This document shows, one piece after another, positions 1 to 8,424 of a DNA stretch of 64,000 nucleotides; the first letter of the stretch is position 1; each line of letters opens with the position of its first letter. The notes beneath the pieces were generated by a model. That model saw nothing but the letters and a program-made list of their open reading frames with translations. It made no database searches and was not told the origin of the DNA. Position numbers and translations under genes: made by a program. The DNA lies in contig NZ_JAOQNS010000003.1 of assembly GCF_025961475.1 (NCBI RefSeq), positions 382,501-446,500 on the forward strand, read 5' to 3'. This DNA is from Rhodobium gokarnense (GTDB lineage: Bacteria; Pseudomonadota; Alphaproteobacteria; Rhizobiales; Rhodobiaceae).

Positions 1-396
1 CTCCATGAACCTCTTGATGGTGCCGCCCTTGCCGGCCGCATCGCGGCCCTCGAACAGGATCACCACCTTCTGGCCGGTTTCCTCCACCCAGCGCTGGACC
101 TTCAGGAGTTCCACCTGCAGCTCCGCCTTGTGTTCCTCGTAAGGCGCCCGGCGCAGCTTGCTCTTGTAGGGGTATTCGCCGGTCTCGAAGATGCGTTTGA
201 TCTCGAGCGGATCATGCCGCATCTCGGCGATGTGATGGGCCGGGTTCTCGAAAGCTGCGACCTTGGCCGCGCCCTTTTTCTTTCCAGCAGGTTTTTCCCG
301 CGCGGTCGTGACCGGTTCGGTGTCCGGCAGGTCCGGAAGTGTGGTCACCACGTCATCTGCGATGGAAAAGCCCTGGCGGTCTTCGGAATCCTTCAT
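1..396 (-). CDS. ppk2: Polyphosphate kinase 2, N-terminal part (runs off the left edge)
   Basis: The reverse strand encodes 132 residues that stay open to the edge of the window. The last visible stretch holds the PPK2 Walker A motif (EGRDAAGKGGT) preceded by the family's VELLKVQRWVEETG helix. PPK2 enzymes are cytoplasmic kinases that transfer phosphate between polyphosphate and nucleotides. The first ~45 residues are a polar, Lys/Ala-rich leader, as in many rhizobial PPK2 proteins. The ATG at 396-394 is the only plausible start seen. Walker B and the lid lie outside the window, so the subclass and nucleotide preference cannot be judged. Confidence 0.9.
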   Translation of the reverse strand, partial: MKDSEDRQGFSIADDVVTTLPDLPDTEPVTTAREKPAGKKKGAAKVAAFENPAHHIAEMRHDPLEIKRIFETGEYPYKSKLRRAPYEEHKAELQVELLKVQRWVEETGQKVVILFEGRDAAGKGGTIKRFME

Positions 397-688
397 GCCC
401 GTCTCTCTTGTTTGCGCCCTGATTTTGTTTTGCCGGGTCATAATCCTCCATTTGAATTGAAATTGACCTAACCGAAAGGCTTCACGAAAAGTAAATGCTC
501 GGAGCTGGCGGTCGCCAATAGTTCGAAAGGACTTATGCGGAGCGGGCAATCCTGGCATCGGGCCTGAAAAATATTTATCGGATACACGCGACCACCACGG
601 CGGCGCATCGACGGCCACCTGATGCCGCAACGGTTACGGGACCCGCAGCGTTAATGAATCGTAATCGTTCTTTCACCAGACTGGCCCC

Positions 689-1363
689 ATGCCGATCAGA
701 CACCCTTGGCGCCTATCTGCGGCGCTTCTCACCGCCCTTGCCCTGACCGCCTGCGCGGCGGGCATGATGGCCTTCGACGACAGCCGCGAGGAATGGCGCA
801 GCCAGGCGGACCGGACCTGCCGCACCAGCGGCCGGGTCACGCCCTCGCCCTTCGTCACGCCGATGGAGCCGATCTTCGAAGAGGGCGAATGCGGCGCCGA
901 CGCGCCCTACAAGGTCACGGCCGCGGCCGACGGCTCCGTCGCTTTTTCCGTACCGGCGACCCTTGCCTGCCCGATGCTGCCGGCGCTCGACCGATGGCTG
1001 CAGACCGTCGTCCAGCCGGCGGCGGGCGAAAACCTCGACAGCAAGATCGTTTCCGTCGACGTCGCCGCCTCCTATGTCTGCCGCACCCGCAACAATAAGC
1101 CCGGGGCCAAGGTGTCGGAACACGCCTACGCCAACGCCATCGACATTTCCGCCTTCCGCACCGCCGACGGCCGCCGCGTCACCGTCGCCGACGGCTGGAA
1201 AGGTGCACCGCAAGAGGCCGCGTTCCTGAAAACCGTCCACGACAAGGCCTGCGGCCCCTTCAACACCGTGATCGGCCCCGACGGCGACCGGCACCACCAG
1301 GACCATTTCCACCTCGACCTCGCCCGTCGCGGCCGCAACGGCGACGGCAAGTTCTGCCAATGA
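689..1363 (+). CDS. Extensin-like C-terminal domain lipoprotein
   Basis: A 224-residue protein with an N-terminal hydrophobic segment ending in a lipobox (LTAC, Cys about 21), so probably a lipoprotein. The body matches the extensin-like family of alphaproteobacteria: a conserved SEHAYANAIDISAF block near residue 150 and HHQDHFHLD near the C-terminus, with paired cysteines. The His/Asp residues resemble those of D-Ala-D-Ala metallopeptidase-like folds, so a cell-envelope role is likely, but no reaction is established for the family. No good Shine-Dalgarno sequence is visible before the ATG. It appears monocistronic. Confidence 0.8.
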   Translation: MPIRHPWRLSAALLTALALTACAAGMMAFDDSREEWRSQADRTCRTSGRVTPSPFVTPMEPIFEEGECGADAPYKVTAAADGSVAFSVPATLACPMLPALDRWLQTVVQPAAGENLDSKIVSVDVAASYVCRTRNNKPGAKVSEHAYANAIDISAFRTADGRRVTVADGWKGAPQEAAFLKTVHDKACGPFNTVIGPDGDRHHQDHFHLDLARRGRNGDGKFCQ

Positions 1364-1534
1364 CCGGGCCGACGGCGGGTCGGTATGGCGGGTCTTTTCC
1401 GCCGCCCGGCCGGATGGGACCGAGCGGCGGTGCATTCAGAAACGTTTAACGCCGATGGACGTTTTCTGGACCTTTTCTTGCGAAATAATGATAAGTGACG
1501 CCGCTCCCCAATTGAGCCTCGGAGGTGATTCGCC

Positions 1535-3163
1535 ATGACGGCCACGGCATCCGTCAGCAGCTCGTCGTCGGCCGGTATCAACGGCATCCTGTCGGGCATC
1601 AAATGGGGCGTGACGAGCCTCAGCTACAGCTTCCCGACGAGCCCGTCCTACTACGACTATTCCGGCGAAAAGAGTAACAATTTCGGCGTCTTCAACAGTG
1701 CGCAGAAGGCCGCTGTGAAGAATGCGCTGGCCGATTTCGCGGCCGCATCGAACCTGGCCTTTAACCAGGTCACCGAGACCGGCAGCACCGAGGCGACCCT
1801 GCGCTACGCCTTTTCCGATTCGCCGTCCGCCGCCTGGGCCTACTATCCGAGCACCGGAAGCTGGGGCGGCGATTCCTGGTACAACAAGTCGAACGGCTAT
1901 TTTTCCGATTCCAGGATGGGCGGCTGGGCCTATTCGACCTACCTGCACGAGACCGGCCACGCCGTCGGCCTCAGCCATGGCCACGAGGGCGAGAGCGGCT
2001 TTCCCAAGATGCCGTCGAGCATCGATTCAACCGAATTCTCGGTGATGACCTACCGCGACTTCGTCGGCCAGAACCTCAACACCGATTTCGGCCCGGAAAC
2101 CTGGGGCCACCCCCAGTCGCTGATGATGTACGACATCGCCGCCATCCAGCACATGTACGGCGCCAACTACGATTTCCGCAGCACCGACACCTTCTATCGC
2201 TGGGAGCCCGGCAGCGGCAGGACCTTCGTCAACGGCCAGAGCCAGGGAACGCCCGGCGCCAACCGCATCTTCCTGACGATCTGGGACGGCGGCGGCGAGG
2301 ACACCTACTCCTTCACCAAATATTCCGACGACCTCAGGATCGACCTGCGGCCCGGCAAATGGACCACGACCAACAGCGAACAGACGGCGCTGATCGGCAC
2401 CGAGGACGACGGCACCCAGCACTATGCCCGCGGCAACATCGCCAACGCCCTCCTCTACAAGGGCAACAAGGACTCGCTGATCGAGAACGCCTATGGCGGC
2501 AGCGGCGACGACGTCATCCAGGGCAATGCCGCCAAGAACGAGCTGAAGGGCAATGGCGGCGACGACCGGCTGTTCGGCTTCGGCGACAGCGACACGCTCG
2601 CCGGCGCCGGCGGCGACGATTTCCTGAAGGCGGGCGGCGGCGATGACCGGGTGTTCGGCGGCAAGCACGACGACACCCTGCTCGGCCAGGCCGGCAACGA
2701 CCGGATGAGCGGCGGCGCCGGCGCCGACCGCCTGTTCGGGGCCGCCGGCAGCGACCACATGTCCGGCGGCAGCGGCCAGGATCTCCTCAACGCCAAGGCC
2801 GGCGCCGACACCCTGTTCGGCGGCAAGCACGACGATACTTTGTTCGGCGGATCGGGGAACGACTCGCTCAACGGCGGCAACGGCGTCGACCGCCTCGTCG
2901 GCGGCAGCGGCAACGATATCCTCGTCGGCGGAGCCGGAGCCGACGACTTCGTCTATGGCGGCAAGGCCGGCGCGGACGAAATCCGGGACTTCACCCCGAA
3001 TGTCGACCACATCGACCTCAGCGCCTACAAGAGCCTCGACCACATCTCCGACCTGACCATCCGCAACGACCACGGCGATACGGTGATCGAATTCTTCAAC
3101 ACGACGATCGTGCTGGACGGCGTCGCAAAGAGCGCGCTCGACAACGACGATTTCATTTTCTGA
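1535..3163 (+). CDS. Serralysin-type RTX metalloprotease, copy 1
   Basis: A 542-residue M10 (serralysin-like) zinc protease. The zinc site is H138-E139-T-G-H142-A-V-G145-L-S-H148, and the Met-turn (SVMTY) has Met171. Residues about 320-470 carry many nonapeptide RTX repeats (GGxGxDxLx) that bind calcium. The C-terminus is acidic then hydrophobic (DNDDFIF), the usual uncleaved type I secretion signal, and there is no N-terminal signal peptide. Secretion through an ABC/MFP/TolC channel is therefore inferred, but no such genes lie nearby. A strong ribosome site (GGAGGTGA) fixes the start. The gene is paralogous to the next one downstream. Confidence 0.92.
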   Translation: MTATASVSSSSSAGINGILSGIKWGVTSLSYSFPTSPSYYDYSGEKSNNFGVFNSAQKAAVKNALADFAAASNLAFNQVTETGSTEATLRYAFSDSPSAAWAYYPSTGSWGGDSWYNKSNGYFSDSRMGGWAYSTYLHETGHAVGLSHGHEGESGFPKMPSSIDSTEFSVMTYRDFVGQNLNTDFGPETWGHPQSLMMYDIAAIQHMYGANYDFRSTDTFYRWEPGSGRTFVNGQSQGTPGANRIFLTIWDGGGEDTYSFTKYSDDLRIDLRPGKWTTTNSEQTALIGTEDDGTQHYARGNIANALLYKGNKDSLIENAYGGSGDDVIQGNAAKNELKGNGGDDRLFGFGDSDTLAGAGGDDFLKAGGGDDRVFGGKHDDTLLGQAGNDRMSGGAGADRLFGAAGSDHMSGGSGQDLLNAKAGADTLFGGKHDDTLFGGSGNDSLNGGNGVDRLVGGSGNDILVGGAGADDFVYGGKAGADEIRDFTPNVDHIDLSAYKSLDHISDLTIRNDHGDTVIEFFNTTIVLDGVAKSALDNDDFIF

Positions 3164-3428
3164 TCGGGTGGAGACGGCCGCAGCGCCGGTCCGGCGGGCG
3201 CCGGCACGCGGCGGCAAGCAGACAGGCGACCGCTGCCCGCGACATCTTTGCGTTGTAGCAAGGTTTTGCTGCAACAAACCTTAAACGAGCCCGCCTGCGG
3301 CGTTATGGTGGGTTTGCGACAGCGAATCGAGACGGCAGGGCTTCGGTAAGGCGAGCGAGTCCCTGGCACGAACAGAGAGCGGCGGTGCGGTGACGACGAA
3401 ACGCCTCCTGCCCCGGAGATGATGCGGC

Positions 3429-5321
3429 ATGACAGCAACGGCTTCCGTCAACAGCTCTTCCATGCAGGGCGTGAACGGCCTTCTTTCCGGCGTGAAATGG
3501 GGCGTCTACAATCTCACCTACAGCTTCCCGTCGAGCCCCGGCTATTACCATTATTCCTTCAACGGCGAAAAATATAATAATTTCAGCGCTTTCAACGCCA
3601 CCCAGAAGGCCGCGGCGATCGATGCGCTGAAGCAGTACGATTCCGTCTCCCTTCTCGGGCTGCGGCTGATCAACGAGACCCGCGCCAGCGAAGCGACGCT
3701 GCGCTATGCCTTTTCCGACGCCCCGTCCGACGCCGGCGCAGGCGCCTGGGCCTATTATCCGAGCACTGGCACCTGGGGCGGCGATTCCTGGTACAGCAAG
3801 CCGGGCGGGCCTTTCGACGAGACCGACGTCGGCGGTTGGGCCTATCTCGCCTTCATGCACGAGAGCGGCCACGCCCTCGGCCTCAGCCACGGCCACCAGG
3901 GCGGCAACGGTTTTCCCGCGATGCCGCGCAGTCTCGATTCCTACGAGTTTACGGTGATGACCTACCGGTCATTCGTCGGCCAGAACTTCTACACCGACAG
4001 CGGCCCGGAAGACTGGGGCTACCCCCAGTCGCTGATGATGTACGACATCCGCGCCATCCAGCACATGTACGGCGCCGACTACACCCACAATTCCGGCAAC
4101 ACCCGCTATAGCTGGAACGAGGACACCGGCCGCATGTACATCAACGGCAGGGGCCAGGAAACGCCGGGCGCCAACCGCGTCTTCCTGACCATCTGGGACG
4201 GCGGCGGCAAGGATACCTACGACTTCGAGAACTACTCCTCAAACCTCCGCGTCAACCTCAACCCGGGCCAATGGACCAAGACCTCCGCCGAACAGACCGC
4301 GCTGCTCGGCGAGGACGACAACGGCACGCTGCACTACGCCCGCGGCAACATCGCCAATGCCCTGCGCTACCAGGGCAACGATGCCTCGCTGATCGAAAAC
4401 GCCCTCGGCGGCAGCGGCGACGACCGCATCGTCGGCAACTCCCGGCACAACCTCTTGGTCGGCAACGAGGGCGACGACACCCTGCTCGGCAAGGGCGGCG
4501 ACGACCGCCTCGTCGGCAAGGGCGGCGAAGACAAGCTGATGGGCTCCAATGGCGACGACAAGCTCATCGGCGGCGGATCGGACGACACCCTCGGCGGCGG
4601 CAAGCACGACGACCTGCTCTACGGCCAGAACGGCAACGACTTCATCGTTGCATCCAAGGGCTACGACAAGGCCGTCGGCGGCAACGGTGCCGACACCATC
4701 TTCGGCGGCAAGCACGACGACACCATCCTCGGCGGCAACGGCAATGACAGCCTCAGCGGCGACAGCCAGAGCGACAAGGTCTTCGGCAATGGCGGCAGCG
4801 ATCGCATAACGGGCGACGGCGGCAACGACACCCTTGCCGGCGGCAGCGGCGCCGACACGCTCTACGGCGGCAGCCAGAACGACAAGCTCGCCGGCGGCGG
4901 CAACGGCGACATGCTGTTCGGCAACACCGGCAATGATACCCTTTACGGCAATAACGGCTACGACCAGCTGTTCGGCGGCAACGGCACCGATTTCCTCGTC
5001 GGCGGCAGCGGCGCCGATATCCTGACGGGCGGCGGCGGCAGCGACGTGCTCATCGGCGGACCCGGCAACGATACGCTTTCCGGCGGCGCCCGCGCCGACG
5101 ACTTCGTCTTTGCCGGCAGGGCCGGCACCGACATGATCCTCGACTTCAAGCCGAACACCGACGAGATCGATCTCAGCGCCTACAAGACGCTCGACCACAT
5201 CTCCGACCTGAGCATCACCAGCAGTGGCGGTGATACGACGATCAGCTTCTTCAAGACGACGATCATTCTGGAAGGTGTCGAGAAGGCCTCCCTCGACAAC
5301 GGCGACTTCATTTTCGCCTGA
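3429..5321 (+). CDS. Serralysin-type RTX metalloprotease, copy 2
   Basis: A 630-residue paralogue of the preceding gene, sharing the N-terminus (MTATASV then a Ser run), the KWGV..L.YSFP block and the C-terminal domain. The zinc motif is H144-E145-S-G-H148-A-L-G151-L-S-H154, with Met-turn TVMTYRS. The RTX region is longer than in copy 1, giving most of the size difference. It ends in DNGDFIFA, a type I secretion-like tail. A GGAG ribosome site precedes the ATG. The 265-bp gap after copy 1 suggests separate or partly independent transcription. A strong terminator follows at 5368. Substrate is unknown. Confidence 0.92.
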   Translation: MTATASVNSSSMQGVNGLLSGVKWGVYNLTYSFPSSPGYYHYSFNGEKYNNFSAFNATQKAAAIDALKQYDSVSLLGLRLINETRASEATLRYAFSDAPSDAGAGAWAYYPSTGTWGGDSWYSKPGGPFDETDVGGWAYLAFMHESGHALGLSHGHQGGNGFPAMPRSLDSYEFTVMTYRSFVGQNFYTDSGPEDWGYPQSLMMYDIRAIQHMYGADYTHNSGNTRYSWNEDTGRMYINGRGQETPGANRVFLTIWDGGGKDTYDFENYSSNLRVNLNPGQWTKTSAEQTALLGEDDNGTLHYARGNIANALRYQGNDASLIENALGGSGDDRIVGNSRHNLLVGNEGDDTLLGKGGDDRLVGKGGEDKLMGSNGDDKLIGGGSDDTLGGGKHDDLLYGQNGNDFIVASKGYDKAVGGNGADTIFGGKHDDTILGGNGNDSLSGDSQSDKVFGNGGSDRITGDGGNDTLAGGSGADTLYGGSQNDKLAGGGNGDMLFGNTGNDTLYGNNGYDQLFGGNGTDFLVGGSGADILTGGGGSDVLIGGPGNDTLSGGARADDFVFAGRAGTDMILDFKPNTDEIDLSAYKTLDHISDLSITSSGGDTTISFFKTTIILEGVEKASLDNGDFIFA

Positions 5322-5367
5322 AGCGCTCTACCGAAAAGTCGGCCGACTTCCGGCAAAGGAAACCACG

Positions 5368-5402
5368 CAAGGGCGCCGCTCTACTCGGCGCCCTTGTCTT
5401 TT
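5368..5402 (+). terminator. Rho-independent terminator of the second protease gene
   Basis: A perfect 11-bp stem (CAAGGGCGCCG / CGGCGCCCTTG) with a 7-nt loop is followed by TCTTTTCT. It ends transcription of the protease gene on the plus strand. Its right half lies inside the last codons of the convergent minus-strand gene (stop at 5381-5383), so the hairpin is also part of that coding sequence. Confidence 0.75.
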
Positions 5403-5923
5403 CTGGCGTCGTCGCTCTTCAGGTCGCGCTCGATCTCGCGCATGACGCCGAGAAAGCCGCGAAACGCCTTCTCGGTGACGTCGAGCGCCTCCGTCACCGC
5501 CTTTTCGTCCTTCTCGGAGAGCTTCGGCGGATCGGTGAAGAAGCGCATCAGGTCTTCGCGCGACAGCGTCTTTTCCTTGTCCTTCACCGTATCGTCGCCG
5601 ACCGCCTCAAGGCGGCGGCGGATCTCCGCGAGCCGGTCGGCAAGCGCCTTGTTCTCGGCCGACAGCCGGTCGATCTCCGCCTCGTAGGCGGCCCGCTCGT
5701 CGGCCGCGATCTGGCAGGTCCAGCCGCCCGAGACCTTTTCCCGGCAGGTCGAGACGTTCCCCGTCTCCTTGTCGATCCTGAGGATGCCGGTCGCCGTCTC
5801 CACGATGGTGAAGCGGTCGTCCGGCGTGCCGTCATAGTCCTCGGCCAGAACGCCGGACGAGAGCAGCAGCAGGGCCGCCGCGACCGCCGGCCCACAGAAA
5901 CGTTTCACAGTCACCATCGCCAT
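5381..5923 (-). CDS. Exported coiled-coil protein of unknown function
   Basis: 180 residues starting at the ATG after GGGAGGGAGAG, which is preferred over an upstream in-frame ATG. It has a cleavable signal peptide (hydrophobic stretch ending at SSGVLAED), then a small Cys-containing segment (VSTCREK...TCQIAAD) and a long charged region of heptad-like helices (about residues 75-175). The cysteines may form a disulfide, which fits a periplasmic site. I do not recognise a characterised family. It converges on the protease gene, with the stop inside the protease terminator. Confidence 0.7.
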   Translation of the reverse strand: MAMVTVKRFCGPAVAAALLLLSSGVLAEDYDGTPDDRFTIVETATGILRIDKETGNVSTCREKVSGGWTCQIAADERAAYEAEIDRLSAENKALADRLAEIRRRLEAVGDDTVKDKEKTLSREDLMRFFTDPPKLSEKDEKAVTEALDVTEKAFRGFLGVMREIERDLKSDDARKDKGAE

Positions 5924-6014
5924 TCTCTCCCTCCCATGTCGGTGCTCCTCTCCGCACAAAGAGATAGGGCACCGGCATGACGAAAGGAGGGCGATGGCTC
6001 AGAGAGCGAACACC

Positions 6015-6635
6015 CTAGGGCGCGTAGGGATGGCGGCCGGAGACAATCGCCTCTTCCAGGAGATCCAGCCGGTCCTGGCCCCAGAACGGCTCGCCGCGCA
6101 GCACGTAGCAGGGCGAGCCGATGATCTCCAGGGCAACGCCGTCGGCCTGGTTCTGCTCGTAGATCGCCTTCACCGCATCGGACTTTGCCGCCGCCAGCAG
6201 CGCATGGGCGTCATGGCCGGCATCGGCCAGCATGCCCTCCACCACATGTTCGTCGGCGACATCCTTGTCATAGGCCCACATCGCCCGGAACGCCCGGTGC
6301 GAGAAGTCGGCCGGGCTCTCGCCCGCCTCCTGGATGGCGATCGCGGCGCAGTCGGCGAGCGTCGGCGCCGGATTGGCGAAGGCCGGCTGCAGGTTCAGCG
6401 GCAGGGCCCGCTTGTCGCGCCAGCGCTGCAGCTCGATCAGCCGGTAATGCCGGCGCGCCGGATGGCGCTTCGGCAGCGGCAGGCCGCCGGTCGCCTCGAA
6501 CACCGGACCGAGGAAGACCGGTTTGTAGCGCACCCGGACCCCGTGCCGCGCCGTCATTTCGACGAAATGGTCGTGGCCGAGATAGGCCCAGGGCGAGCCA
6601 TGGGTGTAGAAGTAGTCGACGGTGATTTCGGACAT
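6015..6635 (-). CDS. 2-hydroxychromene-2-carboxylate isomerase-like (DsbA/kappa-GST fold)
   Basis: 206 residues of the DSBA-like family: an N-terminal DYFYTHGSPWAYLGHDHF motif with the catalytic-type Ser of the HCCA isomerase/kappa-GST group, and a C-terminal GSPCYVLRGEPFWGQDRLDLLEEA block that is characteristic of it. NahD-type members isomerise 2-hydroxychromene-2-carboxylate in naphthalene breakdown using glutathione as cofactor, but many homologues have unknown substrates. It is the last gene of a run that also holds two cupins, a GST, an NmrA-like reductase and a MerR regulator. That context supports glutathione-linked handling of aromatics or electrophiles. Confidence 0.82.
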   Translation of the reverse strand: MSEITVDYFYTHGSPWAYLGHDHFVEMTARHGVRVRYKPVFLGPVFEATGGLPLPKRHPARRHYRLIELQRWRDKRALPLNLQPAFANPAPTLADCAAIAIQEAGESPADFSHRAFRAMWAYDKDVADEHVVEGMLADAGHDAHALLAAAKSDAVKAIYEQNQADGVALEIIGSPCYVLRGEPFWGQDRLDLLEEAIVSGRHPYAP

Positions 6636-6736
6636 TGCCTGCGGTCCCCAGCAGCGTTTTTCCCGCCGCGGAGCCTCGCCCAGCCGGGAAGCGCCGTCAA
6701 CGGGACCGATTGCACCATGCCGTGAAGACCCGATCG

Positions 6737-7198
6737 TCAGTCGAAGCTGCTGCCGTCCTTGCGAGTGAAGACGAAGCGGCCGTCCTCCTTGATCCCGGCA
6801 AGGTCGTCGTCGGGGTAGTTGGCGCGCTCGGTCGGGCTCCGCGTGCCGACCTCAAGGTAGAGGGCGGGCCTGTCGGAGCGGTTGACGAAATGGTGCCCGT
6901 TGGCAACGCCCGCCTTGAAGGTCGCCGCATCGCCCGCCGTCATCGGCGTCTCGCCATCGTCCTCGATCAGCACCACCTCGCCTTCGACGACGAAGACGAA
7001 CTCGTCCTCGACCTGGTGCCAGTGCCGGAGCGCCGACATCGCGCCCGGATCGAGCCGGGTGAGGTTTGCGCCGAACTGGCTCAGCCCGCCGGCATCGCCG
7101 AGCCGCTTGCGCACGCGGCCCGCCACACGCTCGCGATAGGGCGAGGGATAGCTGCTGCCGCCCTGCCACTCCATCGCCTCGATATCCACCTTCGGCAT
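6737..7198 (-). CDS. Cupin-domain protein, copy A
   Basis: 153 residues, a single small beta-barrel cupin. Metal ligands are visible as HWHQVEDEF (H, H, E) and GHHFVN (H). The core LSQFGANLTRLDPG...VEGEVVLI...GDAATFKAG matches the neighbouring cupin closely, so the two arose by duplication. Family members range from dioxygenases and isomerases to sugar-binding proteins, so no reaction can be assigned. The C-terminus (EDGRFVFTRKDGSSFD) is typical of the group. It lies 19 nt downstream of copy B, in the same operon. Confidence 0.8.
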   Translation of the reverse strand: MPKVDIEAMEWQGGSSYPSPYRERVAGRVRKRLGDAGGLSQFGANLTRLDPGAMSALRHWHQVEDEFVFVVEGEVVLIEDDGETPMTAGDAATFKAGVANGHHFVNRSDRPALYLEVGTRSPTERANYPDDDLAGIKEDGRFVFTRKDGSSFD

Positions 7199-7217
7199 TG
7201 CGTTCCGGCTCCTCTGA

Positions 7218-7700
7218 TCAATCGACGGGCTTGGCCGTCGCGTCGGAATAGGGCGATCCGTCGCGGTGCAGGACGCGGTCGGTGCCGTTGACGATTTCCA
7301 CGATGAGATCGTGCTCCGGATAGTGGCAGCGCTCGCCGATTGCCCTGGTGCCGACCTCCAGCATCACCGCCTCTTCCGCGCCGCGGTTCTCGATGTGGTG
7401 GCCGACGCCCGTTCCGGCCTTGAAGCCGGCCGCATCGCCCGGCCCGAGCGGCGTCTCGATGCCGCCCTCCACCAGCACCACGTCGCCGGCCAGCACGAAG
7501 ACGAACTCGTCCTCGTTCTCATGCCAGTGGTTGAGCGAGGACCGCGCGCCGGGATCGACCCGGCACAGATTGACGCCGAACTGGGTGAGCCCGGCGGCAT
7601 CGCCGAGCCGTGCCCGCGTGCGCCCGCCAAGCAGCTTGCCCAGCGCCCCGGAAAAGTCGGTCGGCAGCGCCGGCACCTTGACCACATCGATCTTCGGCAT
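7218..7700 (-). CDS. Cupin-domain protein, copy B
   Basis: 160 residues, paralogue of copy A. Metal-binding cupin motifs are HWHENEDEF and GHHIEN. It has a slightly longer N-terminus (LPTDFSGALGKLLGGRTR) and C-terminus (DRVLHRDGSPYSD) than copy A. Spacing to the GST gene upstream is 45 bp. The conserved ligands suggest that both copies still bind metal. The substrate is unknown. The operon context suggests a role with the GST and isomerase. Confidence 0.8.
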   Translation of the reverse strand: MPKIDVVKVPALPTDFSGALGKLLGGRTRARLGDAAGLTQFGVNLCRVDPGARSSLNHWHENEDEFVFVLAGDVVLVEGGIETPLGPGDAAGFKAGTGVGHHIENRGAEEAVMLEVGTRAIGERCHYPEHDLIVEIVNGTDRVLHRDGSPYSDATAKPVD

Positions 7701-7745
7701 CTGAAAATCTCCTCTTGAGGAAACCGGCGGACCCCCGCCTTGCGC

Positions 7746-8381
7746 TCAGTTCTTGTCCGGCAGCGGATGCCCCGGCATCAGGTCGTAGGGATGCTTCCAG
7801 CCCGGCAGCGCTCGGATGCGGTCAAGCCAGGCCGTGACTGCGGGATAGGCGGAAAAATCGATACCGATCTCGTCGGGCCAGAACAGGTAGCCGCAGAGCG
7901 AGAAGTCCGCCGTCGTCGGCCGCTCGCCGGTGACGAATTCCCGCGTCGTCAATTGCGCGTCGAGGACGGCGAGAGCCCCCTTGGCACGACTTTCCAGAAA
8001 CTCGATCACCGCCGGATCGCCGGACTTGGCGATGCTGCGCAGGAACCGCAGCGTCGCCACATAGCTGGTCAGCTTGTGATTGTCGAACAGCGTCCAGCGC
8101 AGGACCTCGCGCCGCTCGGCGTTGTCCACCGGCCGGTAGTTGCCGAGCGCCTCGGTCAGGTAGTCGAGGATGACCCCGGACTGGGAGAGCGTCACGTCGC
8201 CATGGACCAGAACCGGCACCTCGCCCATGACGTTGAGGGCGCGGTATTCCGGCGTCCGCGTCTCGCCGTTGAAGAAATCGACGAAGCGCGGCTCCCAGTC
8301 GGCGGCGGAAAGCTCCAGCATCAGTGCCGCCTTGTAGGCGTTGCCGGATTGCGCAAAGCAGTAAAGCGTGTAGTCCGCCAA
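7746..8381 (-). CDS. Glutathione S-transferase family protein
   Basis: 211 residues from a TTG start. An AAGGAGA ribosome site lies 6 nt before this TTG, and the thioredoxin-like domain begins straight after it (ADYTLYCFAQSGNAYKAALMLEL). An in-frame ATG at 8432 that overlaps the upstream stop is an alternative and would add 17 residues. Domains: N-terminal GST_N with the cis-Pro motif (VMGEVPVLV) and the S-G pair for glutathione (LSQSGVILDYL), then an all-helical C-terminal domain (about 90-205). Likely conjugation or reductive detoxification in the cytoplasm. Confidence 0.85.
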   Translation of the reverse strand: MADYTLYCFAQSGNAYKAALMLELSAADWEPRFVDFFNGETRTPEYRALNVMGEVPVLVHGDVTLSQSGVILDYLTEALGNYRPVDNAERREVLRWTLFDNHKLTSYVATLRFLRSIAKSGDPAVIEFLESRAKGALAVLDAQLTTREFVTGERPTTADFSLCGYLFWPDEIGIDFSAYPAVTAWLDRIRALPGWKHPYDLMPGHPLPDKN

Positions 8382-8424
8382 GTGAGATCTCCTTGCTGGC
8401 TCTGTGGTGGGCCGCGGTGGCGCG

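Noticed and set aside
2027-5198. Long open frames opposite the RTX repeats, and a suspicion of CRISPR-like repeats there
   Set aside because: The periodic DNA encodes calcium-binding nonapeptides in the plus frame; units are not identical and have no spacers.
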